From Candidatus Acidiferrales bacterium (GTDB lineage Bacteria; Acidobacteriota; Terriglobia; Acidiferrales; UBA7541), in NCBI GenBank assembly GCA_030037315.1, contig JASHRM010000164.1, positions 1 to 48,261 on the forward strand: a DNA stretch of 48,261 bases. Reading direction: 5' to 3'. Positions 34,410 to 42,779 of this stretch are shown piece after piece. Made by a program: the position numbers and the translations under genes. Each line of letters opens with the position of its first letter. Position 1 is the first letter of the stretch. A model generated the notes under the pieces. It did no database searches. It saw nothing but the letters and a program-made list of their open reading frames with translations, and was not told the origin of the DNA.

Positions 34410-35282
34410 ATGGAATTGGTGCATACCGTTTCGTGGATGAAGCAGATTGGCGGCAAAGCGCTCCGTGAAGACCGGGTGCTTGGTCTGGTGCCGACGATGG
34501 GGGCGCTGCACGAGGGGCATTTATCACTCGTGCGCGAAGCGAAGCGGTGCTGCTCGCCCGTTGTGGTCTCAATTTTCGTGAATCCTAAACAATTTGGTCC
34601 CTCGGAGGATTTTTCGAAATATCCGCGCGCGTTGGGCGCGGACCGTGTGGCACTCGAACAGCTTGGAGTGGATTATTTATTTGCGCCGCCCGCTGAGGAA
34701 ATATACCCACAAGGGTTCCGGACGTCAGTTTTTGTCGACGGACTGAGTGATGTACTCGAAGGGCGATCGCGCCCAGGGCATTTTCGCGGCGTCGCCACAG
34801 TCGTCCTGAAACTTTTCGAAATTGTGCAGCCGCGCCGGGCGTTTTTTGGGCGCAAAGACGCCCAGCAGGTGCGTATTATCAAGCAAATGGTCGCGGATCT
34901 AGACCTCGGTACGGACATTGTGGTCCGCCCGATTGTGCGCGAGCCGGATGGACTCGCTTTGTCTTCGAGAAATGCGTATTTGAAACCTGAGGGACGCCGC
35001 GCTGCTACCGTTTTGCATCGCGCTCTTGCGGCAGCGAGCAGAGAAATCGCTTCCGGCGAGCTCAAAGCGGGCCACCTGCTGTCGATGATCCAGCGCACGA
35101 TCGCAACCGAGCCTCTTGTTGCGCTCGATTATGCGGAAATCGTCGACGTGGATACGCTTGAGCCCGTAATGGCGTTACGGAAAAATTGCTACGTGCTGCT
35201 TGCGGCTCGCGTGGGAGGGACGCGACTCATCGATAACGCTCTCGTCGAGCAAACGGGCGACGCATTCAGAGTGACAATCTGA
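34410..35282 (+). CDS. panC: Pantothenate synthetase
   Basis: Joins pantoate and beta-alanine using ATP, through a pantoyl-adenylate. The 290-residue protein carries the nucleotidyltransferase signature PTMGALHEGHLSLV (about 28-41), FVNPKQFGPSEDFSKYPR, FFGRKDAQQ and the second ATP motif ALSSRNAYL. The length is normal. No strong Shine-Dalgarno precedes the ATG, so translation may rely on coupling with the upstream DinB gene. panD is not in the window. Confidence 0.97.
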   Translation: MELVHTVSWMKQIGGKALREDRVLGLVPTMGALHEGHLSLVREAKRCCSPVVVSIFVNPKQFGPSEDFSKYPRALGADRVALEQLGVDYLFAPPAEEIYPQGFRTSVFVDGLSDVLEGRSRPGHFRGVATVVLKLFEIVQPRRAFFGRKDAQQVRIIKQMVADLDLGTDIVVRPIVREPDGLALSSRNAYLKPEGRRAATVLHRALAAASREIASGELKAGHLLSMIQRTIATEPLVALDYAEIVDVDTLEPVMALRKNCYVLLAARVGGTRLIDNALVEQTGDAFRVTI

Positions 35283-35286
35283 AAGT

Positions 35287-35311
35287 TGCGCGCACCTATG
35301 GAATGCGCGCG
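35287..35311 (+). other. GC-rich hairpin just after panC
   Basis: TGCGCGCA at 35287-35294 and TGCGCGCG at 35304-35311 can form an 8-bp stem (one G-U) with a 9-base loop, five bases past the panC stop. A T-run appears only about 30 bases later, so it may stabilise the 3' end or assist termination. Confidence 0.4.
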
Positions 35312-35354
35312 GCTGCGAATCTACGAAACAAATCAGCGCAAGAGTTTTTTCCGC

Positions 35355-35383
35355 TTGACTTAACTCGCGTGCGCCTCTATAGA
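35355..35383 (+). promoter_or_regulatory. Near-consensus sigma-70 promoter in the panC-helicase gap
   Basis: TTGACT at 35355-35360, a 17-base spacer, and TATAGA at 35378-35383. This is one of the best -35/-10 pairs in the window and does not face any protein gene: the next gene downstream is on the opposite strand. Confidence 0.6.
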
Positions 35384-35389
35384 TGAAGA

Positions 35390-35530
35390 AGCGATTCGCG
35401 CGGGAAGTTCGCCGCGTTCGCGGGAGAAAGTTCCAAAGAAGTTCATGCGCGGAACGACTCCGGGCTTCGAAGCTTGAGGCCCTTGAGAAATGAGACGGGG
35501 CAACCGCTTTGCGGTTGCCCCGTTTTTCAT
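35390..35530 (+). ncRNA. Candidate small RNA of about 140 nt
   Basis: The interval runs from the predicted start point of the 35355-35383 promoter to a strong intrinsic terminator. Inside, GTTCC 35430-35434 can pair with GGAAC 35451-35455, and GGGCTTC 35462-35468 with GAGGCCC 35476-35482 (GAAGCTT loop). A 36-codon ORF beginning at 35383 would start inside the -10 element, so it is unlikely to be translated from this promoter. No known RNA family is recognised. Confidence 0.45.
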
Positions 35531-35533
35531 TTT
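35495..35533 (+). terminator. Strong intrinsic terminator
   Basis: A perfect 13-bp stem (35495-35507 with 35511-35523) with a TTT loop, followed by TTTTCATTTTT. Oriented for plus-strand transcripts: the candidate small RNA and any readthrough from panB-dinB-panC. Confidence 0.88.
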
Positions 35534-35579
35534 TGCACCAAGGACGCTGCCAGCGATCCGCGCAGTTGCAAACGTTCGC

Positions 35580-38500
35580 TTAACTCTTTTTCGACGCAAC
35601 ATCAATCGTGATGAGCTGTTCGTGGGAGGGACATAGCGGCTTATAGTCGCAATACGCGCAGCCGAAGCCGGGCTTGGCGGGGAATTCGCGCGCGCGAATC
35701 ATGTCGGCGACTGCACCGACTTTCTCTTTGGTGGCAGCCAGCGCTTTCGCGTCACGCGACGTCTCGACCAGTTCATTGTTCATGAGGTAGTGCAGCACGA
35801 GCCGCTCGGGATGAAGCTCGAATACCTCGATGGCGGCCAGCGCGTAAATGCCAAGCTGCAAATCTTTAGCGGCATTTTCGAAATCCCGCGCTTTTCCGGT
35901 TTTGTAGTCGACGATTTCCACTCTGCTGCCGTTGGTTCGATTCACCTGATCCATTCGCCCGGTGACGACGACATTGTGCTCGAGCGGCAATTCAAAAGTT
36001 TTCTCCTGATGAAGCACCTCCGGCTTCGACGCCATGCAGGCTCGGTGGAATTCCGCGAGCTGCTCGCGGCCGGCCCTGCGATATTCGTTTTCCTGATAAT
36101 CATCCGGAAATCCGGCGGATGACCATTCGCGGTCGTAGATCGCGAAAAGCTCCTCGCATGAGACGTGCGCGCCTTTTTGGACCGCGCGCACGAATTCACG
36201 GATTGTGGTGTGCATCACGTTGCCGAACGTAGTCTGCGCCGTCGGGCCGCTGCGAATTCGCCAGACGTAACGGAACAAATAGCGTAAGGGGCAGCGGTCG
36301 TACGCAGCGATCGCGGAAGCGCTCAGTTGCAACGGCTCGGGGCGCGCAGGATGAAATGATTTTGCCCAGAGCCCGATGCGCGAGTAGGCGCGCGGCTCTT
36401 CGTCGTGCAGCGGGAAGAGCAGTGTGGGATCCCGCGGCATTGGCGGAGGCCCAGAAATTTCCTCCGCTTTGGGCACATCCACCTGCGGCGCCAGCTGCTC
36501 CGTATCGAATTTCTGGATTTTCGGATTCATTAGAAAATCGTCGAGGAACGGAGATGCTTTTTTGAACCGGTTGATCACCGTCGTGAGCGTGAGGCGCTTT
36601 CGCGCGCGCGTGAGAGCCACGTAAAACAGGCGGCGCTCCTCCTGCACGTGGAAATCCCCCTTGGGCTGCTCCTCTTTCATCAACTCGACAGGAAATTCGA
36701 ATTTAGGGCGACGCGCGCTTGTCGGAAATTCCGATTTGCTAAGCCTCACCACAAAAACGTGCTGAAACTCGAGGCCTTTGGCGGCATGGACGGTCATCAA
36801 CTGGACAGCGTTGTCAGCGACTTCTTCCTCCACCATTTGGATTTCGCCATTGAGTTCGTTGAAGTATCCGAGATATTCGATGAAATCGCCGAGCAGCTTT
36901 TTGTCATCTTTGCGTTCCCAATCTCTGACAAATTCGGCCAGCCGCTGGACGTGGCGGCTATCCGTGTTCGACGCGAACGGAACGAGTTCCAGGTTGCGAA
37001 TCAACTCAGCGAGCAACGCGGACGCAGTCATGCTGCGTGCGTGCTGTCGCATTCCATGCATCAAGGCGACCAACTCGCCAAGCCTCGCGCCGTTGCCGTT
37101 GAAAGGCGCTTCGTTCTGAGACGCTTCGACTTCATCCCATAGAGGGCGCCGGCGATTCTTTTCCGCGCGCTCGGCCAGGCGGACCAAGTCGCGCGCGTCC
37201 AATCCCCAGTACGGGGCCGCAAGGATACGGGCGCACGCGATGTTGTCGGAAGGCACCGCGATCAATTTGAGCCAGGCGAGCAGGTCGCGAACAACCTGTG
37301 TGCGCAAAATCGACGAGTTGCGAATCACGAACGGAATGCCGCGTCGGCGCAGCGCTTCGAGCAAATTGCGGCTGTGAAGGTGCTTGCGATAGAGGACTGC
37401 GAAATCCCGCCATTGAGCGCCGGAAGTATTTAACCGCTCGATTTCGGAAGCGATCCAATGGGCTTCCTCATCGAACGAGCCGAATTCGGCGACGCGAATT
37501 TTGTCGCCGAGCCTGTTTTGCGTGAGCAAGTTTTTCGCAGGCAGCAGAGTGGATTTTTCGTTGTGGCTGATGGCTTCGCCGGCAACCCGCAAGATGCGTT
37601 GGGTGGAGCGGTAGTTTTCGGACAGCGAAACGAGAAATCTGCGGGCGGACTCGCGCGGCTCGGTACGTTTTACGTCGCAGAAGCGCTCCAGAAAAATCGT
37701 GAAACTGCCGAAGGAAGCACCGCGAAAACGATAAATCGCCTGGTCATCGTCGCCAACCGCAAGAATATTCGGGCGGTTGCCCGCAAGCAGCCATAGAAGT
37801 TCCAGCTGTGCGATATTCGTGTCCTGAAATTCGTCGACGAGAATGTAACGGTACTGGTCGCGGATGCCGGCAAGAAGATCGGCATCTGTCCGCAACAGTT
37901 CGACGGCGCGCTGGAGCTGGCCTCCGAACGAGCAGAGATTCTTTTCGCGCAAGAGCCGCTCGCTCACTCGGTAAACGCGCGCGAGTTCTTCTTCTTTCGC
38001 GAGGCGTTCTTCTTCGATCGCGCGCGCATCGGGCTCAAGCGTCCGCTTTCGCGCCTCATAATCGGCCCAGAGCCTGTCCACATACTGCTGATAATCATCC
38101 GGGGTCACCAGTTCGTCCTGGCAGCGCGAGAAAAAGTCGCCGAAGTCTTTGAGAAATTCGGCAGGCTCCGCGAGTCGCCGGAAAACCTTCAATTCGAGTT
38201 CCGCGATGTGCCGCCGCAGCAGGATTCGGTGGTCGATATCTTCGAGTGACTGAATCTCGGCGTTGGAAGCTTGCAGCACTTTTTCGAGGCAAAATTTGTG
38301 GAACGTGCTCAGCCACACTCCCTCGGCGCGCGGTCCGGCCGCCTTCACCACGCGCTCCTTCATTTCTGCCGCAGCTTTAATTGTGAAGGTGAGGCCGAGA
38401 ATGTTCTCCCCTGCGAGTTTCGGATCGGACTCGAGCAATCGCCGGATGCGTTCCGTGATCACGCGAGTCTTTCCCGTGCCAGCACCCGCTACGACAAGGA

Positions 38501-38594
38501 GCGGGCCTTCGCGATGTTCGACAGCGGTGCGTTGCTCTGGATTGAGAGGGAACTGCGGAAACTCGATGACTTTGGAAGCGGATGCTCGCGCCAT
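35580..38594 (-). CDS. UvrD/Rep-type helicase fused to a PD-(D/E)XK nuclease with Fe-S-type cysteines
   Basis: A 1004-residue superfamily 1A DNA helicase-nuclease. Walker A is GAGTGKT at 37-43 and Walker B LVDEFQDTN. Other helicase motifs are GDDDQAIYRFRGA, LSENYRS, VQLMTVHAAKGLEF and VALTRARKRL. After about residue 760 comes a RecB-like nuclease: LSASAIAAYDRCPLRYLFRY, GRMDQVNR, then VEIVDYKTGK with catalytic Asp and Lys. The lone Cys of YDRCPLR plus CAYCDYKPLC at the end match the four cysteines of AddB/AdnA-type iron-sulfur nucleases. A role in double-strand-break processing or repair is inferred. A TATAAT lies 11 bases before the start, suggesting a near-leaderless mRNA. Confidence 0.93.
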   Translation of the reverse strand: MARASASKVIEFPQFPLNPEQRTAVEHREGPLLVVAGAGTGKTRVITERIRRLLESDPKLAGENILGLTFTIKAAAEMKERVVKAAGPRAEGVWLSTFHKFCLEKVLQASNAEIQSLEDIDHRILLRRHIAELELKVFRRLAEPAEFLKDFGDFFSRCQDELVTPDDYQQYVDRLWADYEARKRTLEPDARAIEEERLAKEEELARVYRVSERLLREKNLCSFGGQLQRAVELLRTDADLLAGIRDQYRYILVDEFQDTNIAQLELLWLLAGNRPNILAVGDDDQAIYRFRGASFGSFTIFLERFCDVKRTEPRESARRFLVSLSENYRSTQRILRVAGEAISHNEKSTLLPAKNLLTQNRLGDKIRVAEFGSFDEEAHWIASEIERLNTSGAQWRDFAVLYRKHLHSRNLLEALRRRGIPFVIRNSSILRTQVVRDLLAWLKLIAVPSDNIACARILAAPYWGLDARDLVRLAERAEKNRRRPLWDEVEASQNEAPFNGNGARLGELVALMHGMRQHARSMTASALLAELIRNLELVPFASNTDSRHVQRLAEFVRDWERKDDKKLLGDFIEYLGYFNELNGEIQMVEEEVADNAVQLMTVHAAKGLEFQHVFVVRLSKSEFPTSARRPKFEFPVELMKEEQPKGDFHVQEERRLFYVALTRARKRLTLTTVINRFKKASPFLDDFLMNPKIQKFDTEQLAPQVDVPKAEEISGPPPMPRDPTLLFPLHDEEPRAYSRIGLWAKSFHPARPEPLQLSASAIAAYDRCPLRYLFRYVWRIRSGPTAQTTFGNVMHTTIREFVRAVQKGAHVSCEELFAIYDREWSSAGFPDDYQENEYRRAGREQLAEFHRACMASKPEVLHQEKTFELPLEHNVVVTGRMDQVNRTNGSRVEIVDYKTGKARDFENAAKDLQLGIYALAAIEVFELHPERLVLHYLMNNELVETSRDAKALAATKEKVGAVADMIRAREFPAKPGFGCAYCDYKPLCPSHEQLITIDVASKKS

Positions 38595-38605
38595 TCGGAA
38601 TGTCG

Positions 38606-38611
38606 ATTATA
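38606..38611 (-). promoter_or_regulatory. -10 element (TATAAT) of the helicase-nuclease gene
   Basis: A consensus TATAAT on the minus strand ends 11 bases before the ATG at 38594, with no Shine-Dalgarno between. This suggests a very short leader. No convincing -35 is seen. Confidence 0.45.
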
Positions 38612-38659
38612 GCAGATTCAGCAAAGGCGAAGGTTAGGCGAAGAACGATTGAGCCTTGC

Positions 38660-38675
38660 CTGTTAGTTCTAACAG
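38660..38675. promoter_or_regulatory. 16-bp palindrome between divergent genes, possible operator
   Basis: CTGTTAG at 38660-38666 and CTAACAG at 38669-38675 are perfect arms around TT. The site lies about 50 bp upstream of the helicase -10 and abuts a weak plus-strand promoter (TTGAGG 38676-38681, TACTCT 38699-38704), so it could control both genes. Confidence 0.4.
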
Positions 38676-38740
38676 TTGAGGTGGTAGCTGTCAGTTCCTA
38701 CTCTCGAAAACGCACGCAGCTCGTCCAGGTACCAACAAGA

Positions 38741-38782
38741 GATCGGGCGCGGGCTGCGCTTGGCAGTAAGCGCAGCGCGATC
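38741..38782 (+). other. Structured leader of the VWFA-related gene
   Basis: GCTGCGCTT 38753-38761 and AAGCGCAGC 38768-38776 form a perfect 9-bp stem with a 6-base loop. An outer GATCG/CGATC pair (38741-38745, 38778-38782) can close it. It lies 55 bases before the start codon. Confidence 0.45.
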
Positions 38783-38836
38783 GCCTTCGGATTCGCAGGC
38801 TTCGGACCCACAGCAGATTCTTCAGGAGGCAAGCCT

Positions 38837-39790
38837 ATGCGTAGGCATCTTCTAGTGTTGTCACTCGTTCTTATGTTCGTCGGCGCCCTTCGTGAAGTCG
38901 CCACAACCCAAGCGCAAAACGCAGCCACCTCTCCGGTTGCAACCGCGACCGTTCGTATGACGGTGGCCGTCCGGCTGCTGGGGGAGAACCGTCGAATGCC
39001 CGACGTAACCCGCGATGACGTAATCGTGAAGCAGAAAAAGAACCGTCTGAACGTGGTCAGCTGGACCCCGGCTAAAGATACGAGTCTCGACCTGTTCCTC
39101 CTACTGGATGACAGTTCCGACGCTACTTTGGGCGGCCAATTCGACGATATTCGCGACTTCATCAACAACCTGCCACCCAACGCGGCCGTCGGCGTTGGGT
39201 ACATGCGGAACGCCACCGTGCAAATCGCCCAAAATTTCACCACCGATCATGCCCTGGCCGCCAAGTCTCTCCGTCTTCCCCTGGGATCGACCGGCGCTTA
39301 CGGAAGTCCGTATCTTTCGTTGATCGATTTGATGAAGCGCTGGCCCGAGCATCCAAATCGGCGCGAGGTGCTTATGGTGACCGACGGAGTTGACCGCGCT
39401 CGCGGCGGACCGCGCCCGCGAAATTCCATTCCGGTGGATGCCGACTCTGCAAGTTCAGTCGCGCAGCGCATGGGGATCATCGTGCACACAATCTTTTTCC
39501 GTGGTATTGGCCGGCTCGGCAGCAATTACTGGGAAATCTACAATGGCCAATTGGGCATCTCGAAGGTTTCCGATGAGAGCGGCGGCGAATCGTATTACAT
39601 GGGCACGCAGAATCCCGTCAGTTTTAAGCCCTATCTCGATCAGCTGAGGAATACTCTCGACAACCAATATCTTTTGGAGTTCGACGCGATTCCCGGCAAG
39701 AAGTCCGGGCTGCAAGCAATCAATCTCAGCACAGAAGTAGCCGGCGTCGAGCTCGATTCAGCCGATAGCGTCTGGGTGCCTGCGAAGTAG
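38837..39790 (+). CDS. VWFA-related exported protein (acidobacterial type)
   Basis: A 317-residue protein. The ATG at 38837 has AGGAGG seven bases upstream and begins a signal peptide (LLVLSLVLMFVGAL, cleavage near TQAQ). A short beta domain (VTRDDVIVKQKKNRLNVVSW) precedes a von Willebrand factor A domain: LFLLLDDSSD at the metal-site position, LPLGSTGAYGSPYLSLIDLM, and EVLMVTDGVDRA. The layout matches the VWFA-related family that is expanded in acidobacteria. The metal-site motif reads D-D-S-S-D instead of D-x-S-x-S, so metal binding may be altered. These proteins are secreted; a role in adhesion or protein interaction is inferred. Confidence 0.85.
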   Translation: MRRHLLVLSLVLMFVGALREVATTQAQNAATSPVATATVRMTVAVRLLGENRRMPDVTRDDVIVKQKKNRLNVVSWTPAKDTSLDLFLLLDDSSDATLGGQFDDIRDFINNLPPNAAVGVGYMRNATVQIAQNFTTDHALAAKSLRLPLGSTGAYGSPYLSLIDLMKRWPEHPNRREVLMVTDGVDRARGGPRPRNSIPVDADSASSVAQRMGIIVHTIFFRGIGRLGSNYWEIYNGQLGISKVSDESGGESYYMGTQNPVSFKPYLDQLRNTLDNQYLLEFDAIPGKKSGLQAINLSTEVAGVELDSADSVWVPAK

Positions 39791-39841
39791 ACCCATTAGG
39801 GCGACTCACGGAACGAGCGGCCCTTTCGCCGGCTGTTTCGG

Positions 39842-41227
39842 TTAGCGCGAAATCGATTCGAGCGCGAGCCCGCGCGTTCGCGGGCCGAAGCCGCCGATTA
39901 CGAGCACGATTACCAGCATCGCGGCCGCGATGAAGGCAAACACGCCCGTCACGCCGAAATTGTGTAAAAAGAATCCGATCATCAGGCTCGTGAAAATTGC
40001 GCTGAAGCGGCTCCAGGAATAAACAAAGCCCACGGCTTGCGCGCGCACGGGAGTGGGGAAGAGTTCAGCTTGGTAGGTGTGAAACGCCACCGATAGCCAG
40101 TTGTTGGAGCAGGTGAGCAGCACGCCGAAAAAGATCAGCCAGGCGGGAGTGGTTTTCAGCGCAAACAGCAAGCCTGCCGCACCAATACAGAGCGCGCTCG
40201 AGACAATTTGCCATTTGCGCTCCGCTTTATCGGCGATTCCGTAAGCAAGCAGCGGCCCGATGGGCGCAAAAATGGCAATGATGAACGAATACCGCAGGCT
40301 GGTCGTCGTGTGGATTCCCGCGGCGATCAAAAGAGTGGGCACCCACGAAGAAAAGCCGTAATAACCGATCGTCTGCGCGAATTGGAAAACCGTGAGCATG
40401 GCCGTGCGGCCAAGATAGGGCGGACGAAAAATGGCGGAAAAGTGAACGGGAGGACTTTGCGCCACCTCGACTCGATCCGCTGGTACGGGCGGCAGGGCGG
40501 ATTGCAAATTATCCGATACTTTTCTTTCCATGCACGAGACCACGCGCTCGGCTTCGTCCACACGGCCGCGAGCGATTAGCCAGCGCGGACTTTCGGGGAT
40601 CCGTCGTCGGATAAACCAGATAAAAATCGCACCGGCGGATCCGATCAGCACCACCCAGCGCCAGCCATCCATTCCGAGCGGCTTGCGTCCCGCGAGCAGC
40701 CAACAAATCAACGCCACGACCGGAATTGAAGTGAACTCAATCACCTGGCTCACCGTGAACGCGCGCCCGCGAATCTCCTTGGGCATCAACTCCGCGATGT
40801 ACGTGTCGATCGTCACCATTTCCACGCCGATGCCGATGCCCGCAATCATGCGGCAAATCAAGATGCCCGGCGCCGCTGTCTGGCATGCCATTGCGATCAA
40901 GCCGGCGCTGTACCAAAGCAAGGAATACGTGAAGATGGAGCGCCGGCCGAATTTGTCCGCCAGAAAGCCGAAGGCCAAAGTGCCGATGAAAAGTCCGACG
41001 AACGTGGCGGATACGAAGCTAGCAAGGCCGCTAAGTCCAAAAAACGAAACGTAGGCGCTCGAAAAAAGGCCGCTGCGGATCATCGCGGGGCCGATGTAGG
41101 TCATCAGGAAGAGGTCGTAAAATTCGAAGCAGCCGCCGAGCGAAATCAGCAGCAAAAGTTTCCAAATGTAGCGTGTGGTCGGAAGCCGATCGAGCCGAGC
41201 GCTGATCGCGGCGCGCTGATTAATCAA
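39842..41227 (-). CDS. MFS transporter, metabolite/sugar-proton symporter type
   Basis: A 461-residue inner-membrane protein with twelve predicted helices. The TTG at 41227 is supported by GGGGAG five bases upstream. Family motifs are GFLADKFGRRS after helix 2, RMIAGIGIGVEMVTIDTYIAELMP in helix 4 and PESPRWLIARGR in the central loop, as in sugar-porter and aromatic/organic-acid symporters (SV2/MHS-like). The substrate cannot be told. It is convergent with the VWFA-related gene and divergent from the heme protein gene. Confidence 0.92.
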   Translation of the reverse strand: MINQRAAISARLDRLPTTRYIWKLLLLISLGGCFEFYDLFLMTYIGPAMIRSGLFSSAYVSFFGLSGLASFVSATFVGLFIGTLAFGFLADKFGRRSIFTYSLLWYSAGLIAMACQTAAPGILICRMIAGIGIGVEMVTIDTYIAELMPKEIRGRAFTVSQVIEFTSIPVVALICWLLAGRKPLGMDGWRWVVLIGSAGAIFIWFIRRRIPESPRWLIARGRVDEAERVVSCMERKVSDNLQSALPPVPADRVEVAQSPPVHFSAIFRPPYLGRTAMLTVFQFAQTIGYYGFSSWVPTLLIAAGIHTTTSLRYSFIIAIFAPIGPLLAYGIADKAERKWQIVSSALCIGAAGLLFALKTTPAWLIFFGVLLTCSNNWLSVAFHTYQAELFPTPVRAQAVGFVYSWSRFSAIFTSLMIGFFLHNFGVTGVFAFIAAAMLVIVLVIGGFGPRTRGLALESISR

Positions 41228-41324
41228 ATCTCTCCCCGGTTGGTCGAGCGACGCTGATCATACGCGAGATTTGTACTCCTGTACTCCACATCGCAGCCTT
41301 TCCGTCCAAGGCTTCGTGGGTTGA

Positions 41325-41330
41325 TATAAT
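41325..41330 (+). promoter_or_regulatory. -10 element (TATAAT) of the one-heme protein gene
   Basis: A TATAAT lies 30 bases before the ATG at 41361. No clear -35 is found 16-18 bases upstream. Confidence 0.4.
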
Positions 41331-41360
41331 CGGACTGCGATCGGTTTCTAAACAGACTCC

Positions 41361-42665
41361 ATGGGACGCGCCATTGTCATCACCGGGCTGATTTTCCTGT
41401 CAATCGCGGCCGCATTTGGAAAACACGAAGCTCTGGTCGATATCGAGCATCCCGCGATTCAATACACCCATGGACACCTCGACGATCCCGGTGATCACCT
41501 TAATTTCCGGCTGCAATACAACGAAACTCATCTGAAGTTCGACGGTCCACAGGGCTATTTGCGATCTGTGCTCAACGAATTCAAGATACCGATCGATTCT
41601 CAGATCGTTGTTTTTTCAAAGACAAGTTTTCAATCCGAACGAATCAGCCCGCAAAATCCGCGCAGCCTTTTTTTCAACGATTCGGTGATCGTCGGATGGG
41701 TCCATGGCGGTCCCGTGATTGAAATCGCCGCGGAAGATCCCCATCAGGGAATGATCTTCTACAAGATCGGGCAGAGGCCCGATGGGCCAATTCATCTGGA
41801 TCGGGACGTGAACTGCCTCTCATGCCACATCGCGCCGGAGAATGCCGGATTGCCGAGCGCTCTGATGCACAGCGTCTACGCAGGTCCGGACGGCACGCCT
41901 ATACCCGAGTTGGGAAATTTCCTCACTGATGACCGCAGTCCGTTCGCCCAGCGCTGGGGCGGGTGGTATGTCACGGGTTCGACGGGCTCCACGGTTCACA
42001 TGGGCAACGAAGACGTTGCCGCGAAGGGCCGCGCCCTAAAGCCGATGCTTTCCGGCGAGCCTCGTACTCTGGAATCTCTCAAAGGACTGGGCCTGTTCGA
42101 CACGAATTCGTATCTTTCGCCCTATAGCGATGTGGTTGCGCTGATGGTCTTCGAACACGAGATGCACATGATGAATCTGCTCACCGAAGTTGGATGGAGG
42201 ACGCGCCTGGCCCTTTATCAGCGGGATCAAAATCCATCGTGGGGCGCACGCCGCGCGACAGAGCATGTGCTTCGCGATACGTCGCGCGAGTTTGTGGATT
42301 ACATGCTGTTTACTGACGAAGCGCCGCTGACGGACAAGGTGGAGGGCACGTCCGGCTTTGACGAAGAATTTTCGAAGCGCGGGCCGGACGACAGCAAGGG
42401 CCGGTCGCTCAGGCAATTCGATTTGCATCACCGGCTGATGCGCTATCCGTGCAGCTTCATGATTTACTCTGACGCGTTCGACGGCTTGCCGGACGAAGCG
42501 AAAGGCGCGATCTACCAGCGCATGTGGCAGATTCTTTCGGGACAGGACCGGGCGGAGAAATACAGAAAGCTCAGCCTTGACGACCGGAAAGCCATCGTAG
42601 AAATTCTGCGGGACACAAAGAGACGTCTTCCTGATTATTTCCAGGCTTCAGCGATCGTTCGATAG
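41361..42665 (+). CDS. Exported one-heme cytochrome-like protein of unknown family
   Basis: A 434-residue protein with an N-terminal signal peptide (IVITGLIFLSIAAAFG). There is one heme-c motif, CLSCH, near residue 154 (RDVNCLSCHIAPENAG), and several His-rich stretches that could give axial or metal ligands, such as YTHGHLDDPGDH near the start and FEHEMHMMNLL past the middle. Before the heme site lies a domain with VVFSKTSFQSERISPQNPR and FFNDSVIVGWV. No named family is recognised; proteins of this kind, with one CxxCH and a long helical C-terminus, appear in acidobacteria and planctomycetes. A periplasmic redox role is inferred only from the heme site. Confidence 0.8.
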   Translation: MGRAIVITGLIFLSIAAAFGKHEALVDIEHPAIQYTHGHLDDPGDHLNFRLQYNETHLKFDGPQGYLRSVLNEFKIPIDSQIVVFSKTSFQSERISPQNPRSLFFNDSVIVGWVHGGPVIEIAAEDPHQGMIFYKIGQRPDGPIHLDRDVNCLSCHIAPENAGLPSALMHSVYAGPDGTPIPELGNFLTDDRSPFAQRWGGWYVTGSTGSTVHMGNEDVAAKGRALKPMLSGEPRTLESLKGLGLFDTNSYLSPYSDVVALMVFEHEMHMMNLLTEVGWRTRLALYQRDQNPSWGARRATEHVLRDTSREFVDYMLFTDEAPLTDKVEGTSGFDEEFSKRGPDDSKGRSLRQFDLHHRLMRYPCSFMIYSDAFDGLPDEAKGAIYQRMWQILSGQDRAEKYRKLSLDDRKAIVEILRDTKRRLPDYFQASAIVR

Positions 42666-42718
42666 TGCGATTGCTACAAGGGCTCACTTCGAGCAAGCGT
42701 TCAGGCGGGAGAAAGGAG

Positions 42719-42749
42719 AGAGGCGCTCGGCAAAGTCACAAGCGCCTCT
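42719..42749 (-). terminator. Hairpin with pyrimidine tail, possible minus-strand terminator
   Basis: AGAGGCGCT and AGCGCCTCT form a perfect 9-bp stem with a 13-base loop. On the minus strand it is followed by CTCCTTTCTCC, a weak substitute for a T-tract. On the plus strand it lies 54 bases after the heme-protein stop. Confidence 0.35.
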
Positions 42750-42758
42750 TCTGCTGCG

Positions 42759-42779
42759 TCAACGTAAACCGTACCTCAC
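42759..42779 (-). CDS. Possible six-codon minigene behind a perfect Shine-Dalgarno
   Basis: GTG AGG TAC GGT TTA CGT TGA, beginning one base after AAGGAGGTGATCC (eight after GGAGG's last G). The ribosome site is far stronger than that of any large gene in the window. The spacing is usable, but nothing shows that it is translated. It lies inside the candidate transcript 42705-42829. Confidence 0.2.
   Translation of the reverse strand: MRYGLR

Noticed and set aside
35383-35493. Plus-strand 36-codon ORF (Arg/Lys-rich)
   Set aside because: Its ATG overlaps the -10 element of the candidate small-RNA promoter and it has no Shine-Dalgarno. It could be translated only from a longer transcript.
35360-35605. 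Minus-strand ORF of 81 codons
   Set aside because: It runs through the strong terminator hairpin and the helicase 3' end and shows no domain.
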